Shown here one piece after another: positions 47,403-58,476 of a stretch of 64,000 nt of DNA. Source of the DNA: Bondarzewia mesenterica. Lineage: Eukaryota > Basidiomycota > Agaricomycetes > Russulales > Bondarzewiaceae. The notes beneath the pieces are model-generated. The model had not been told where the DNA came from, did not search any database, and saw only the letters and a program-made list of their open reading frames with translations. The translations under genes were made by a program, and so were the position numbers. Location of the stretch: contig SGPL01000103.1 in NCBI GenBank assembly GCA_004802705.1, positions 1 to 64,000 on the forward strand, given 5' to 3'. Every line of letters starts with the position of its first letter. Within the stretch, counting starts at the first letter, position 1.

Positions 47403-48700
47403 GCGGCTAAACCTAATGGCTTCACTATCTCTAGAAATGACCTTGTCATAAAAGATGCAATGGTTGAGAGAAAGTGTATAATGTGCCACCTGTAAGCTGT
47501 ACATGCCCCAGGCATAGGGCAAAATACACTATCAATGAGGCAGTTTAATTGTGAGGGGAGGCGTATATGGAGTAAAAATGGGTGTATCATCATTACTAAT
47601 ATAGCTAGCAAATGACTCTTTGAGAGCACATCATTGACCACTGGGCTGTACAAAGTTCCTCTCTTCTAGCCCTCAGTGGAAGTGATAGTGCATACCTGCC
47701 TTGCATCTGCATGTTTTGCTGATAAAGTAATCACCCTAGCTGCATCACAAAGCAAAGGGGTTGATGTTGCGACTTGACATTATTGCTTTAGCCATATCAG
47801 CATCTAGGCAATGGTGCATGCAGCCACAGCAATTAATGATATGATGATCCTATTTGGGGATGTTGTGGGGGTCTGTGAAGACTGTATGGCTAGCTGGCAA
47901 ATATGCCACCCCTTTGATGAGGTTGTTGAATGTGAAAAAGAGATTAGTGAGTGCATTCATGATGATTTGACAGGCTTGATATAAATAGCCTTATTGGAGG
48001 GCAAATAATATGCCTTCAGTTTGTGAGATGAGTGCTCAATGTGGGCTGATATCTCCTTCCTCACATCTAAAATGGCCGAGGAGACCCTTGCAGCAGCTAA
48101 AAATTTTATCAGCTGGCTCAAAATGCAAATAAGTTGATTTGTACGCTGCATATGCACCGATAACAGGACTGAATTCATCAATGATGCCTAGAAAACCTAG
48201 TGCCAAGAGCAGGGGATGATATACAAGACATCAACCCTATATTTCTCATTATAGAGAACAGTATGTCAGAATGCAGAAATCAAACCTGAATGGAGCATGC
48301 TTAGTCAATGATGCATGACAGTGGCATTCTGACTCACCTGTGGGCTGAGGCATTTACAACAACCATCTATATCCAAAATCTCCTCTCCTCCTCTCATTAT
48401 TCCATTTTTTCAGCTTGAGAGATGATTTTTAAGTGCTGTCCCCCCATCGAACACCTACGTGCATATAGCTCCATTAGCTATACAAAAATCCCAGATGAGC
48501 ATTGCATGAAGCTCGATGCTAAGTCTGTTAAGTGCATGCTTGTGGGATACCAGTGACACAATGTGTACCATCTTTATAAATCTCATGCTAACTATGTCTT
48601 TACCTCTTGGGATGTCATCTTTAATAAAGAGACTGGGCACTGATTTCACACTGGCATTGTCGATGTTAAGGGGAAGAGTAATCTAAAAAGTATTAACAAT
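47403..48700 (+). pseudogene. Copia E integrase region
   Basis: Starts with AKPNGFTISRNDLVIKD, the continuation of the copia protease across the gypsy insertion. The middle is badly decayed. The region after the catalytic core is readable: HLRAYSSISYTKIPDEHCMK, LDAKSVKCMLVGYQ and NYVFTSWDVIFNKETGH, the typical stretch between copia integrase and RT. The catalytic residues cannot be placed with confidence. Confidence 0.7.
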
Positions 48701-48904
48701 AACAATTAGAAGCTTGAAGAGGAGGAAAAAGGTGCAAATACTGCCCCAGCCCAAACTCAAACTTTGAATCTGCTGTAAATGCTCCCTTGATCTACTGCCA
48801 TGCTCATTTCACCTGACGCTTCTTGTTGCTCAAAGCTCAAACTGAATCTCCAGACTGTTTAATGCCTTTCAACAATTCTATAAATATGCTACTTGTAAAC
48901 TCAA

Positions 48905-50606
48905 TGCAAATGCTATGGGTGAAAATTGGGCCACCGACACCTTGATCATCAATCTTATGAGCAGTGATAGATTGCTCATGGACCTAGAATTAGCTGACAA
49001 TGTCCTAATATTTATTGTTAATTTATCAGTTATCCTTCTAAAAATGCTGGAGGAGGCCATGGAGCATCTAGACTTATGGAAGGATGCAATCAAAAGGGAG
49101 TTGAGCAAGATGAGGGAATATGGCATGTGGGACATTATCCCATTACCTAAAGGGGTGGAGCTAATAGACTATCAGTGGGTTTTTATTGAGAAGTTCGATA
49201 GTGATGATAATGTCACTAGCTATAAGGTGTGCCTAGTTGGGAAAGGATATTCTCAGCATTTCAGTGTCAACTTTCTCTGGACCTCTACCTCTATCATTCA
49301 CCTTGAAACTGTCTGAATGGCTCTTGCCCTTGCAGTTGCCTTAGATCTTGAGATCTAGCAGATAGATTTTGAAAGCACATTCCTAAATGCCCCTATGAAC
49401 TCAGATATCTACATGCAGCAACCAAAAAGCTTTGAGGAATTAGAAAAGGAGGAGCTAGTGTGCTAGTTGAATAAAGCAATTTATGGTATGAAGCAAGGCA
49501 GTAATAACTAGTGGTTGAAACTAGACTACACGTATCAATGCCTAGGGTACACTTGCATGTTTGCTGACTACTGTGCTCATGTAAAGATTATCAATGGATA
49601 GCACACTATCATGCTTATACACACTGATGATACACTCAGCCTTTTGACAAGTTCAATGAAAAGTATGAGGTCTAAGGCAGAACTTAGTGCAGCCTATTGG
49701 ATAAAGAATATGGGGGGTCCTAATGGAGAACCTCAATTCATCTTTAGCATTAAGGTTAAATAAGACCATCCACATAAGACCATCTGTATATCACAGCATG
49801 GTTTTCTCCTGTACATATTAGACCATGCAGGCATGTTTGAATGCAGTGTCGAGCTGACCCCCCTTCCTGCTGGTAGTGCATAATAGTGCCTGTTTGAGCT
49901 GATAGATGACTCTGAGTGTGAAGTGTATAAAGGGGAGCTGTTTTGCGAGCTCCTTGATGCAGTGAACTATCTTATTGTTATCACGCACCTCGATATCTCA
50001 TATGCTATTTGGGTCCTTAGTTCATTCTTTAATGCACCTGGTACCTGCCATTAAAAGGCACTCAAACATCTCTTTCAATACTTGAAGAGGACTACAGACT
50101 ATGATATAACTTATGATGGTACACATTCTGATTGTCTAAGGCCAATCAGCTACTTCAATGCCAACTATGCTATTGAACAAAACTACTAATCTTTAACTAG
50201 ATGGATCTTCTTGCTGGCAGAAGCACCTGTTACATAGAGCTCAAAGAAGCAGCAGTCCATTGCTATATTTACAATGAAAGCTAAATACATAGCTGCTATT
50301 GTAGCTGCACAGGTTGCTATCTGGCTGCAGATGCTACTCTGTGAGCTTAAGGTCACCATCGTTAGCTCTAGCCTTCTCTTGTGTGATAATACAAGCGCTA
50401 ACATCCTCATCCAAGAATACATTAACCACTCATGGGTGAAGCACATAGATGTGTGGTATCATTTTATGCAGGAGAGAGTAGAGGCTGAGGAGCTCAAAGT
50501 CGAGCATATTTCCTCAGCTAATAACTTGACTGATGTCTTAACAAAGGGGATACCTAGGGACTACCATAGGGAATTAGTGGATAGGCTGGGGATTACAAAG
50601 AGCTAG
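48905..50606 (+). pseudogene. Copia E reverse transcriptase and RNase H
   Basis: RT begins with DLWKDAIKRELSKMREYGMW and WDIIPLPKGVELIDYQWVFI. It continues with YKVCLVGKGYSQHF, IDFESTFLNAPMNSDIYMQQ (motif A, D to E change likely), NKAIYGMKQ and IMLIHTDDTLSL (the copia Y/F-V-D-D box, here HTDD). RNase H has MKAKYIAAIVAAQVAIWLQM, LCDNTSANILIQEYINHSWV, KHIDVWYHFMQERVEAEELK and LTDVLTKGIPRDYHRELVD, ending with TAG at 50,604-50,606. Stops are numerous before 50,270, but the last 110 codons are open. Confidence 0.87.
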
Positions 50607-50662
50607 GGGGAGCTATTTTGTAGTCAATGGGGAAGCTGGAGAGTCTGATGAGTTAGGAGGAG

Positions 50663-51134
50663 TGTTAAAATCAGAGATTGCCTCCCTCATGTTAGTCATT
50701 AGATAACAATCAGCTCATGCTTCATACTTTATTTTTATTCTATATGCCTGACTCAGTAGCTTTTAACCTCCTTGTGAGGGTGGCACACCTCAGTTATTTA
50801 CCTACTCTTTGGATGGATGACTGAGGTGAGCTTACTTATTATTCTACTGTAACCTACTCATACTGATCCATACTTATAGCATTTCTTCTCCCGCTCATTC
50901 TCTCACTAGGTATAGCCCAATATGATCATTTACCTTCTTTAGATGGATGACTGAGCATTTCTTCTCCCACTCATTCCCTCACTAGATCTTGCTTTATAAT
51001 ATCTTCACACTTGTTTTTCTCTCTAGTTTTTATTCTTTCTATCTCTCTGGTATAGCAAAACTTGTAGTAAATAAAAAAAAAGCTCTACCTACTTTTCTCA
51101 TGCTATGCATCTCTACTGATTCAAATCTCTAACA
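50663..51134 (+). repeat. 3' LTR of copia E
   Basis: 472 bp from TGTTAAAATCAGAGATTGCC to TCAAATCTCTAACA. The ends TGTTA..TAACA form an inverted repeat. It matches the partial 5' LTR at 35,650. A polypurine tract ends directly at its start. Confidence 0.88.
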
Positions 51135-51199
51135 GTGCCCTTCATATAGAGATCTTGAGTACAAAGATTTTATTTTAGGCATCATCAGAGAAGGAAAAA

Positions 51200-52090
51200 C
51201 CCCTAAAATCATCATTGAGTGTCTCTCATAAGCCTGAACCACTAATAACAACTTGCTAAAGGAAGCATACACTGCTCAAGTTCAGGCGAATAAGGAAATC
51301 ACTGATGCAGAAGAAAGCACGTGAGTGGAGGAGGCAGAATAGGTTCACTTAAAAGCTAAGCAACTCACTGCTACTGAAAAAGTAAAAGCTAAGAAGAAGA
51401 AGCCATACCTTCTAGCATAGAATAAGAACATGGTCATCAGCAACTACATCAAACCTTGACTATCTGCTTATGCCATCCATAAACTTAAAGGCTTTGAATA
51501 TGTTGAACTTTAGTACTTCACTTCCAATGGCTGCAATGATGCTATTAGGTTGGGCTTCTTTACCTCTAAAGATACTTATGCCATCACTAGCACCAGTGAT
51601 ACTCTGCAACTGAAGCCCACCACTGCCTATAACCTCTCCAAGAAGGTCATTCTTGATGAAAACCTCACCTAGAGCCAGTTTGGTAAGGCCAAGGTCACAT
51701 TTATGATAGAGCTAAAGAAATATGGTTGGGAGAAGGAGAGCATCCTCTTCCTCACTAATTTCTTCTACAATGTCTAAAACTACTCTAATATATGTGAGGA
51801 CCATGGAGAAGTCACTTTACTTCACTATCAAGCCTGCACTTGAGGCATTGGTATGAAGAGCTAAAGGAGAGAATAGGATTCAACATCAGAATCTTTAATA
51901 AGTCTCTCTTTCAAAACATTGTCACTGAACTCATCTGCAATAATCAAAAAGCTAGCAGTACATCCTCCCTTCTCCATCTTTGCTAAGCCTTCATTAACCT
52001 CTCTCTTTGTCTCCCTTTCTACATTCTCACTCTTGTCGCATTTGTCAGGGCTCAGCCTAAGCCTAACCCCAAACAATCACCAAAAAGAGA
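51200..52090 (+). pseudogene. Decayed gene of unknown, probably repetitive, family
   Basis: A plus-strand protein with several stops: AYTAQVQANKEITDAEES, LTATEKVKAKKKKPYLLA, NKNMVISNYIKP, LSAYAIHKLKGFEYVEL then YFTSNGCNDAIRLGFFTSKD, TYAITSTSDTLQLKPTTAYN, KVILDENLT then SQFGKAKVTF and ELKKYGWEKESILFLTNFFY. Stops sit where W, R or Q would fit. I have a faint recollection of similar SAYALHKL..FEYVELWYFT proteins in other agaricomycetes but cannot verify it. Lysine-rich N-terminal helix, then a globular part. It lies between the end of copia E and the LTR of the next gypsy element. Confidence 0.5.
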
Positions 52091-52099
52091 GTTGAAGTT

Positions 52100-52663
52100 G
52101 TTGTGGGTTGATGTGTCTCAAGGCGCAGGGCCTTACGCTCACAACTGTGGTGAATTCCCAAGTTAATATTACAAACAAGATAAGTACAAGAGGAGGCGAG
52201 CTTACCTGTGGTGAATTCCCAAGTGCTGAAAACTGGGATACCACAGGTGCTGCGCCGCAGTATAAATACGTAAGTATGTTTAGGGCAGGTCTAGTGAGCC
52301 CTGCCTGCTAACTAGTGTGTCCGTGCATCAGTCAGCCAACTCGGCGTATCAATAAGCAAGGCCGAGCATGCATCAGTCAGCCAAGCATGAGTAAGCTAAG
52401 TAAGTATCACATGACTGATCACGTGCCATAACATGTGATAATCTATAAATACGCATCTAGGCCCCAGTCTGGCTAAGCCTAGATCAGCCAGTGCGACTAG
52501 TGGGTTTTCCAAGACTAAGTCTGGCCCCTTGTCTGAGTCCGCAGGTGTCCGGTCCTCCCTTATCGCAGGGTGATGCATCACAAGGCTAGTTAACCCCCTC
52601 GTGATATGGGTGACTAAGCTAATTACATAATCAGAAAAGAAAAGAAAAGGCATAGTCATCACA
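52100..52663 (-). repeat. 3' LTR of chromodomain gypsy element
   Basis: On the minus strand the LTR starts at 52,663 with TGTGATGACTATGCC, right after AAAGAGGGGGGTAC, a clear polypurine tract. The far end near 52,100 is approximate because no second LTR is available. It contains internal repeats: CTGTGGTGAATTCCCAAGT occurs twice (about 52,137 and 52,207) and CATCAGTCAGCCAA twice. Confidence 0.65.
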
Positions 52664-52675
52664 GTACCCCCCTCT

Positions 52676-54232
52676 TTAAGGGGTTTCATCCCAGAACCCA
52701 ATTGTCTCTTTCCATCTTTGAATTTTGCAGACGCGCCTAGCTTCTGCCCAGTCAATTGGAGTGGTTATGTAAACTCCTGGATTTTTATCCAATGAGTTCA
52801 CAGCATCAGGGTAGTCTCGATGAAATTTCGAAATAACTCACAGTGCACCGTGTTTTATCATGTTCGTGGGTTCCCATGTATTTTCTTCAGTTGGGTACCC
52901 CTTCTAATGAACTAAGTATTCTAGGTGCTTTCGCCGCATTCTACTGTCCACTACTTCTTCCACCTCGTACTCCGGGTCATCACTTCCTCTTCTAACAACT
53001 GGTGGAGGGGGAGGTCGAGGGTGACGTTCAGAAATCTCATCCGGAATGTAGAGTTTTAATTTTAAAACATGAAAGACAGGATGAACTTTTATCGTTTGGG
53101 AAAGTTTCAGCCTATAAGCATTGCTTTGGATCTTCTTTGTGATTAAGAAGGGACCAAGATGATGGTCGGACAACTTTTTCATTGGTCGATCAGTTGTAAT
53201 GTCCGACGCATCGAGCCAAACTTTATCACTAGGTTTATAATCTAGTGCTTCCCTGCGATGAGTGTCATAGAACCGCTTCATGTCTTCTTGAGCCTTTTTA
53301 AGGGCTGACTCTAGTTCCTCACGAACTTTCTTCATCCTGCTGACAAAGTCATCCACTGCTTCCACTTTGGTCTATGTGTAGGGTTTGAAGCCTATACGCG
53401 GGTGATAACCGTAATTAGCAAAGAAAGGTGAGACTTTCATCGATGCCTGTAGTTTGTTATTATAGGTGTACTCCACGATAGGGAGCCACTCAATCTAGTC
53501 ATCCTGACAGTGATTTACAAACAGGCAGAAATATTGTTCTATTTCTTGGTTTATCCACTCTGTTTGCCCATCCGTCTGAGGATGATAAGCTGTAGACAAC
53601 ACCGTCTTTATCCCTAGCATTCTGTTCAGTTCCCTCATGACTTGAGATGTGAACTGGGGTCTCCGATCAGATGTAATTTTTGATGGTAACCTATAAAGCT
53701 TCCAGACGTTGTCACGAAGCAATCGTGCAACTCCTTCAGCGGTCACTGTTGAGGTGGTCACCATCATATGTACCATCTTTGTATACTAGTCGGGTACTAC
53801 CAGAATCAAGTCATAGCCCTGACTGCCTGGAAGGCCCACTATGAGGTCCATGGTGATGTTCTGCCAAGGACCCGATGGTATCTTGCTGGGGTGTAAGGTT
53901 CCCATTGGCTTAGCCAGGAAAACCTTTGTGCGATTGCATCTATCGCACCCCTTGACGTATTTAGTGATATACACCATCATCTTTGGCCATGAATAGTCTC
54001 GTGTTACAAGTTCGTGGGTCTTCCATCTGCCTGGGTGCCCAGCGATGGGCGTGTCATGGAATGATTCTAAGACTGCCTTTCGACAAGTCTCTGGAATGTA
54101 AACTTTATTTCTATGTAGGATAAGTCCCTCACTGTTCTCATGCCAGTCCATTAGCTGACCTCTATCATTCATCATCTCTTTCATCTTCTCATCTCCCTTC
54201 TGTTCCCTCCAGATCTTTCCTAATAAGTCCAA
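52676..54232 (-). pseudogene. Gypsy integrase with C-terminal chromodomain
   Basis: Zinc-binding part: HDTPIAGHPGRWKTHELVTR and KYVKGCDRCNRTKV (HHCC). Core: ITMDLIVGLPGSQGYDLILV (first Asp), KLYRLPSKITSDRRPQFTSQ (second Asp), STAYHPQTDGQTEWINQEIE (Glu present). The tail has YKPSDKVWLDASDI, GPFLITKKIQSNAYRLKLS and HPVFHVLKLKLY. The chromodomain reads YEVEEVVDSRMRRKHLEYLV, then TAG in place of W, KGYPTEENTWEPTNMI. Stops at TAG 53,788, 53,497, 53,374, 52,906 and TGA 52,840 fit W, Q or R by transition. The frame ends at TAA 52,678-52,676. The chromodomain would direct integration to particular chromatin. Confidence 0.9.
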
Positions 54233-56116
54233 ATTTATGAGAAAAGTTATATTAAGCCTAATGTATTCTGGCCTTAACAGTATGACATTCTCGTTGTCAT
54301 TTTCCCCTCATGGGTGATCAGCTCATCGAGAGAGAGCGTTCGGTTTTCCTGACAATTTTCCAGACCTATGTGTCAGGTTCAGATTAAATCGGGAAAGAAA
54401 CAACAACCATCTGGCTTGGCGCCTGTTTAGCTTCTGCACCTTCATAAAGTATTCCAGATTTTTATGGTCGGTAAGTATCACTATCGGACTTTTTGCTCCT
54501 TCAAGATATTGCCTCCAGTCCTCTAGAGCCCTAATGATCGTGAGCATTTCTTTGTCATATATTTCATAATTACGCTCGGCAAGGTTTAAGCTTTTAGACA
54601 AATACGCTACTGGGTGCCATTTGTCATCATCTCTGAGTTGAGATAATATTGCACCGGTCGCATAATTCGAGCTATCGGCTTCTACGAGGAAAGGTTTGTC
54701 TGCTTCAGAAAACACGAGAATAGGTTCAGACGTAATAATGTCTTTGAGCCTTTGAAAGGCTTCTTTTTCCAAATCTCCCCATTGCCGCTTCTATCCTTTC
54801 TTTGTAAGGTCGTTAAGGGGTCGCACAATATTAGAGAAGTCCTTGACAAAGCGTCAGTAGAAGTTTAAAAAGCCGGTGAAAGATCGAACTTCCGTGATGT
54901 TCTTTGGCTCAAGCCAATCTTTCACTCCAGCTACTTTAACCGGATCCATCATAATTTTATCTTGGCTAATAATAAGTCTAAGGTAAGGCACTTTTAGCTT
55001 CTCAAAGTCACACTTCTCCGGTTTCAGGAACAAGTGGTTCTTCCACAGCACTTCTAAGACTTTGCAAACTAGTTCTCGATGTTCTTCGAGGGTTTTGGTA
55101 AAAATAAGGATATCATCTATGTAGACAATAACCTTCCCTGTTAGAATCAATTCTCGAAGAATTTCATTCATCATTGTCTGGAACGTCGTGGGGCTATTAG
55201 TCAACCTAAAGAATATGACCAATGATTCGAATAATTTCCGGTTCATCAAGAAAGCTGCTTTCTACTCATCTCCTTCTTTTATCTGGATATTATTATACCC
55301 TCAATGAATGTCCAGCTTGATAAAGAACTTTGCCCCTTTGAGCATGTCGATAAGTTCAGAAATAAGAGGGAGTGGATAACAGTTTTTAATCGTCATCGCG
55401 TTTAGCTTTCGATAGTCCTGCACTGGTCGAAGTTTTCCATCCTTTTTTTTGACAAAGAAGAACGGAGAAGCCATGGAAGAATTCGACAGTTGGATACGTT
55501 CGCTTTTGATATGCTCCTCTATAAACTCATCTCGATGTCCTTGCTCATCTTGTGACAAAGGATATATTTTACTGGGGAAGGGTTTCCAGTCTTCCGTCAA
55601 CTCGATCGCATGATCCCACTTCTTTCGAGGTGGCAGTTCGTCGAAGTCTTCTTTGGAAAATATGTCAGAGAAGTCCTTATAGGGCCCCCTTAATATATCT
55701 TTGAAGCTTGTCTGCTTCTGCTTTTTGCTAGCCTCAAATGCCATCTTGGTCGCCTTTGATTCAGTGGCGTTTATTGCATGGCGGGAATCTATGAGTACGA
55801 AAAGTACATGGTCCCCTTCCTCTAGTTGTTCTTCATCTGGAATGTCCTCTATGAATGTCTCTTGATCACTTTCTGCTTCTACGAATGTGTCGTGATCACT
55901 GTCATCATCATCATCATCATCGACTTCTTGAAGCTTGGGCATTCTCTTAGCCCTTCACCTCTATCGATCTAACTTCTTCCGAACTACACATCAAGTCGGG
56001 CATCGTGTGAATTCAATTTTGCCTATCTTCCAGTCAATCTCCAAGTTATATAATGAAAGCCAGGATTTTCTGACTATTACTGCTTTCTGCCCAAGATTTG
56101 TGATGGCAAAGGTTGC
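54233..56116 (-). pseudogene. Gypsy reverse transcriptase and RNase H (chromodomain element)
   Basis: RT: SNSSMASPFFFVKKKDGKLR, PVQDYRKLNAMTIKNCYPLP, LIDMLKGAKFFIKLDIH (motif A, followed by TGA in place of W), then FRLTNSPTTFQTMMNEILRE and VIVYIDDILIFTKTLEEH with the intact YIDD box. RNase H: PFLVEADSSNYATGAILSQL, NYEIYDKEMLTIIRALEDWR, VILTDHKNLEYFMK. The active-site glutamate position VEADSS stands where family members have VTDASD-like residues. An acidic run encoded by a CATCAT microsatellite (55,905-55,922) precedes RT. Stops: 55,303 TGA, 55,264 TAG, 54,856 TGA, 54,793 TAG, 54,325 and 54,310 TGA. A protease-RT linker (SWLSLYNLEIDWKIGKIEF) lies at about 55,990-56,100. Confidence 0.92.
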
Positions 56117-56400
56117 TCATTCGGTATGATCATTGACCTTCATAATGAAGTCGATGACTTCTTTGATTGAACTGTCTGAGTTTTTTGTCCCGTCAACATT
56201 GTAGACTAGGATGGGGTTAGGTAACCATCGTGTATTAAGCAGGTTTCCTTTCATGAATGCACTGTCGACGTATAAGTCCATTGCTCTAGAATCTAATAAA
56301 GCGTCGACCATCAACACTACCCCAGTGTCTACAGTCTTTAACTCTATCTTCATCTTTTCGAGCCCATCTTCTATACCCACGCTTCTTACGTGTTTGGGTA
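56117..56400 (-). pseudogene. Gypsy aspartic protease (chromodomain element)
   Basis: Reads VDALLDSRAMDLYVDSAFMK, where the retroviral-type protease has L-D-S-G-A. The glycine of D-S-G has changed to arginine (GGA/GGG to AGA/AGG, a G-to-A change). It continues PNPILVYNVDGTKN. Between this and the zinc knuckle (56,401-56,560) are several stops. Confidence 0.78.
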
Positions 56401-56560
56401 CTTCTTTCTCAGTCTTTGTGATTGGGGTCTAGTCAACAGATTTTTTTTATTTTTGAATCATGTGAAAACATGTCAGATTCTACACCTTGTCCATCTGCAT
56501 CCAAAAGAACAGAGAAACTATTTCTGGAAGCTGACTGTGTACCAACTAGTCGCTTTCGTC

Positions 56561-57171
56561 CTAAAAATCCTTTGAGGAGCCCTCCACGACCTCCTTTGCT
56601 TTGCCTTTGCCCTTTTTCTCTTTAAGAACAAGGGCCCAGATCTCATTCCAGTCCATCTCATTAAAGTTGATCTGCGAGCGGCAGTCACGTGCAATGTGGC
56701 CGGGCTTCTGACATTTATAGCAAATGATCAGGCGGCGTTGTTTCATCACGTGTACTTCTATTAGCTCGTCCAATCTCTCTTGTTGTGGTCACAGGACAAC
56801 ATGCCCATCCCACATCCTTCTTTGTCCACTGCTGCTTCCCTTGACCTGGTCGTCCAAGACTGCCTGTGGCTTGGCCACCATGGTGGTCTTCTTTTGGGTC
56901 TAGCCACTGCTGTGTGCCTTCTCCCAAGCCTCATTTTCTCTGTAGAGGACATTATGTATGACTGCCTTTACGAACCAGTCTGCAAGGTCCGTCGGTCCTT
57001 CTCCTATCATCAAGATTTTCCACATTAGGGGCCAGTTAAGACCCATACAGAAATATTCTAAGTGGGCTGCCTCATTGTAGCCCGTGTGCACCATCAGTAG
57101 ATGAAATTCTGTGATGTATTCGTCTACCCGGCGAGCTCCTTGTTTGATGAGAGACATTTTTAGTTTAGTGT
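56561..57171 (-). pseudogene. Gypsy gag C-terminus and zinc knuckle (chromodomain element)
   Basis: MSLIKQGARRVDEYITEFHL, GYNEAAHLEYFCMGLNWPLM and TDLADWFVKAVIHNVLYREN are the retrotransposon gag core. After two stops comes the CCHC knuckle CYKCQKPGHIARDC, with all four zinc ligands present. The gag is cut off at its N-terminal side at 57,171. Confidence 0.88.
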
Positions 57172-58250
57172 TGATACACTCACAATGCCCCTAGGGAAGA
57201 AACAACACCCCAGAAGACACCACAGGTGATGTGCAAGAGGATGAGTTGAGTAGACGTCTGCTGCAAAGACACAGGTGTGTGAGTAGATAGGTATGAAGGA
57301 GGAATGTGAGTGTGCGATCAAGTGCGATATCGGAGCGATGTTCCGATGAAGGTGCGAAGTCAGTGCGATATTTGGGTCAAAGGTCTGAGAGGTTATAGAA
57401 CGGGAGGATNGATAGGATATAGAGATGAAACATGGTGGTAGAGGTAGATGAGTGATGTCGATGAGATGAAGTCATCAAGATAACAATAAGTCACAGCAAT
57501 GTCAAAGGTCACAGTAAGTCACAGCAAAATCAAAGTCACAGGTCAAAGATTGCAGTTGTAGTTGCAGTTCGCACAGGTGAAATGAGATCTGAAGTCCAGA
57601 GACTGATCTGATATTTTGCAGAGATGTATTGTAGCTTATATACTGAGCAGGGAGTGGAGAAGAGAGACCAAAAGATATAGTGAACATTGTACAATGAAGA
57701 TAGAAAATAAGCGAACAAGAGTGAAGTCAGAGCAGGAAGAATAGAATGAAAAATAAGAATAAGAATGTTCAGTGACTGATAACTTGGCATCAGTTCAAAG
57801 GGAAGTGAAAGCATGTGAGACCAAAAGGTAAAAGGTAATCTGGTGAACCTGATAGGCACTCTGCAAAGTCTCCTGGAAATAATATGTGATAAAACATCAG
57901 AATGGAGGAGCGTGTGCTCCTGAGCGATATTAGATCAGAACAGGATGTGGATGATATCACAGATGGTCGGCCGATGATACTGAAAGCCATTAAATTGAAC
58001 AGATGAGCTTGAGTGCTGCTCAGCATTATTGATCATGGAAGTCTGATATATAGAGTAGGTCTAGAGTATCGACAAAGGTCTCATGATCGGGGGTCGAAGC
58101 AGACAAGCTGAGGGGAAATTGCAAAAGATCTCAAAAGGTCGATAGAGATTGCAAGATATCACAAAAGGTCAGGAATGATGAAGGCTTGGGATTTGAAATG
58201 AAGGAGCAAAAATAGTAGTCTCTAAGGCTAGGGAGCAGGGGTGCTCATCA
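57172..58250 (-). repeat. 3' LTR of gypsy copy 2
   Basis: Reverse complement of the copy 1 LTR, from TGATACACTCACAATGCCCC to GGGGTGCTCATCA. About 1,079 bp, with small insertions relative to copy 1. One N at 57,410. Confidence 0.88.
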
Positions 58251-58476
58251 TCTCCTCTCAACTGAACTACTAACTGTCCTCAGTTAGGTGATCGAAGCAT
58301 GATGATCTTGAGTTGCCTAATTGGGTAATGCAAAATCAGCAATCTCTGATGTTTGTCTAGGCTAAGCTCATCTCATGGTCACCTCATGTCATGCTTCTCG
58401 AGGCTCAGGGTCTCTGGTGCTCAACTTTTGCATCGCACCCTCTCTTTCTCTCAACTTTCACCATCCTAACCAAGCT

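Larger units (their letters stand above)
35650..51134 (+). mobile_element. Copia element E with nested gypsy element
   Basis: A Ty1/copia element defined by LTR sequence at 35,650-35,995 and 50,663-51,134. Its gag and the start of its protease lie at 36,540-37,223; the rest of pol lies at 47,403-50,606. The gap is filled by the 10.2-kb gypsy element. A purine tract (AGGAGGAG) directly precedes the 3' LTR. No matching duplication flanks the two outer ends, and the 5' LTR is only partly recognisable. In-frame stops are numerous, and few long frames remain. Confidence 0.85.
52100..57171 (-). mobile_element. Chromodomain-type Ty3/gypsy element, 5'-truncated
   Basis: A minus-strand element with gag, zinc knuckle, protease, RT, RNase H, integrase and chromodomain, then a polypurine tract and a 3' LTR. 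All readable segments share one reading frame from 57,157 to 52,676. Its 5' end is cut at 57,171/57,172 by the LTR of another gypsy element, so the 5' LTR and first part of gag are missing. Roughly twenty stops interrupt the frame, but I find no frameshift. Confidence 0.9.

Noticed and set aside
55905..55922. CATCAT microsatellite as a functional element
   Set aside because: It encodes an acidic Asp run within the gypsy pol frame and is short.
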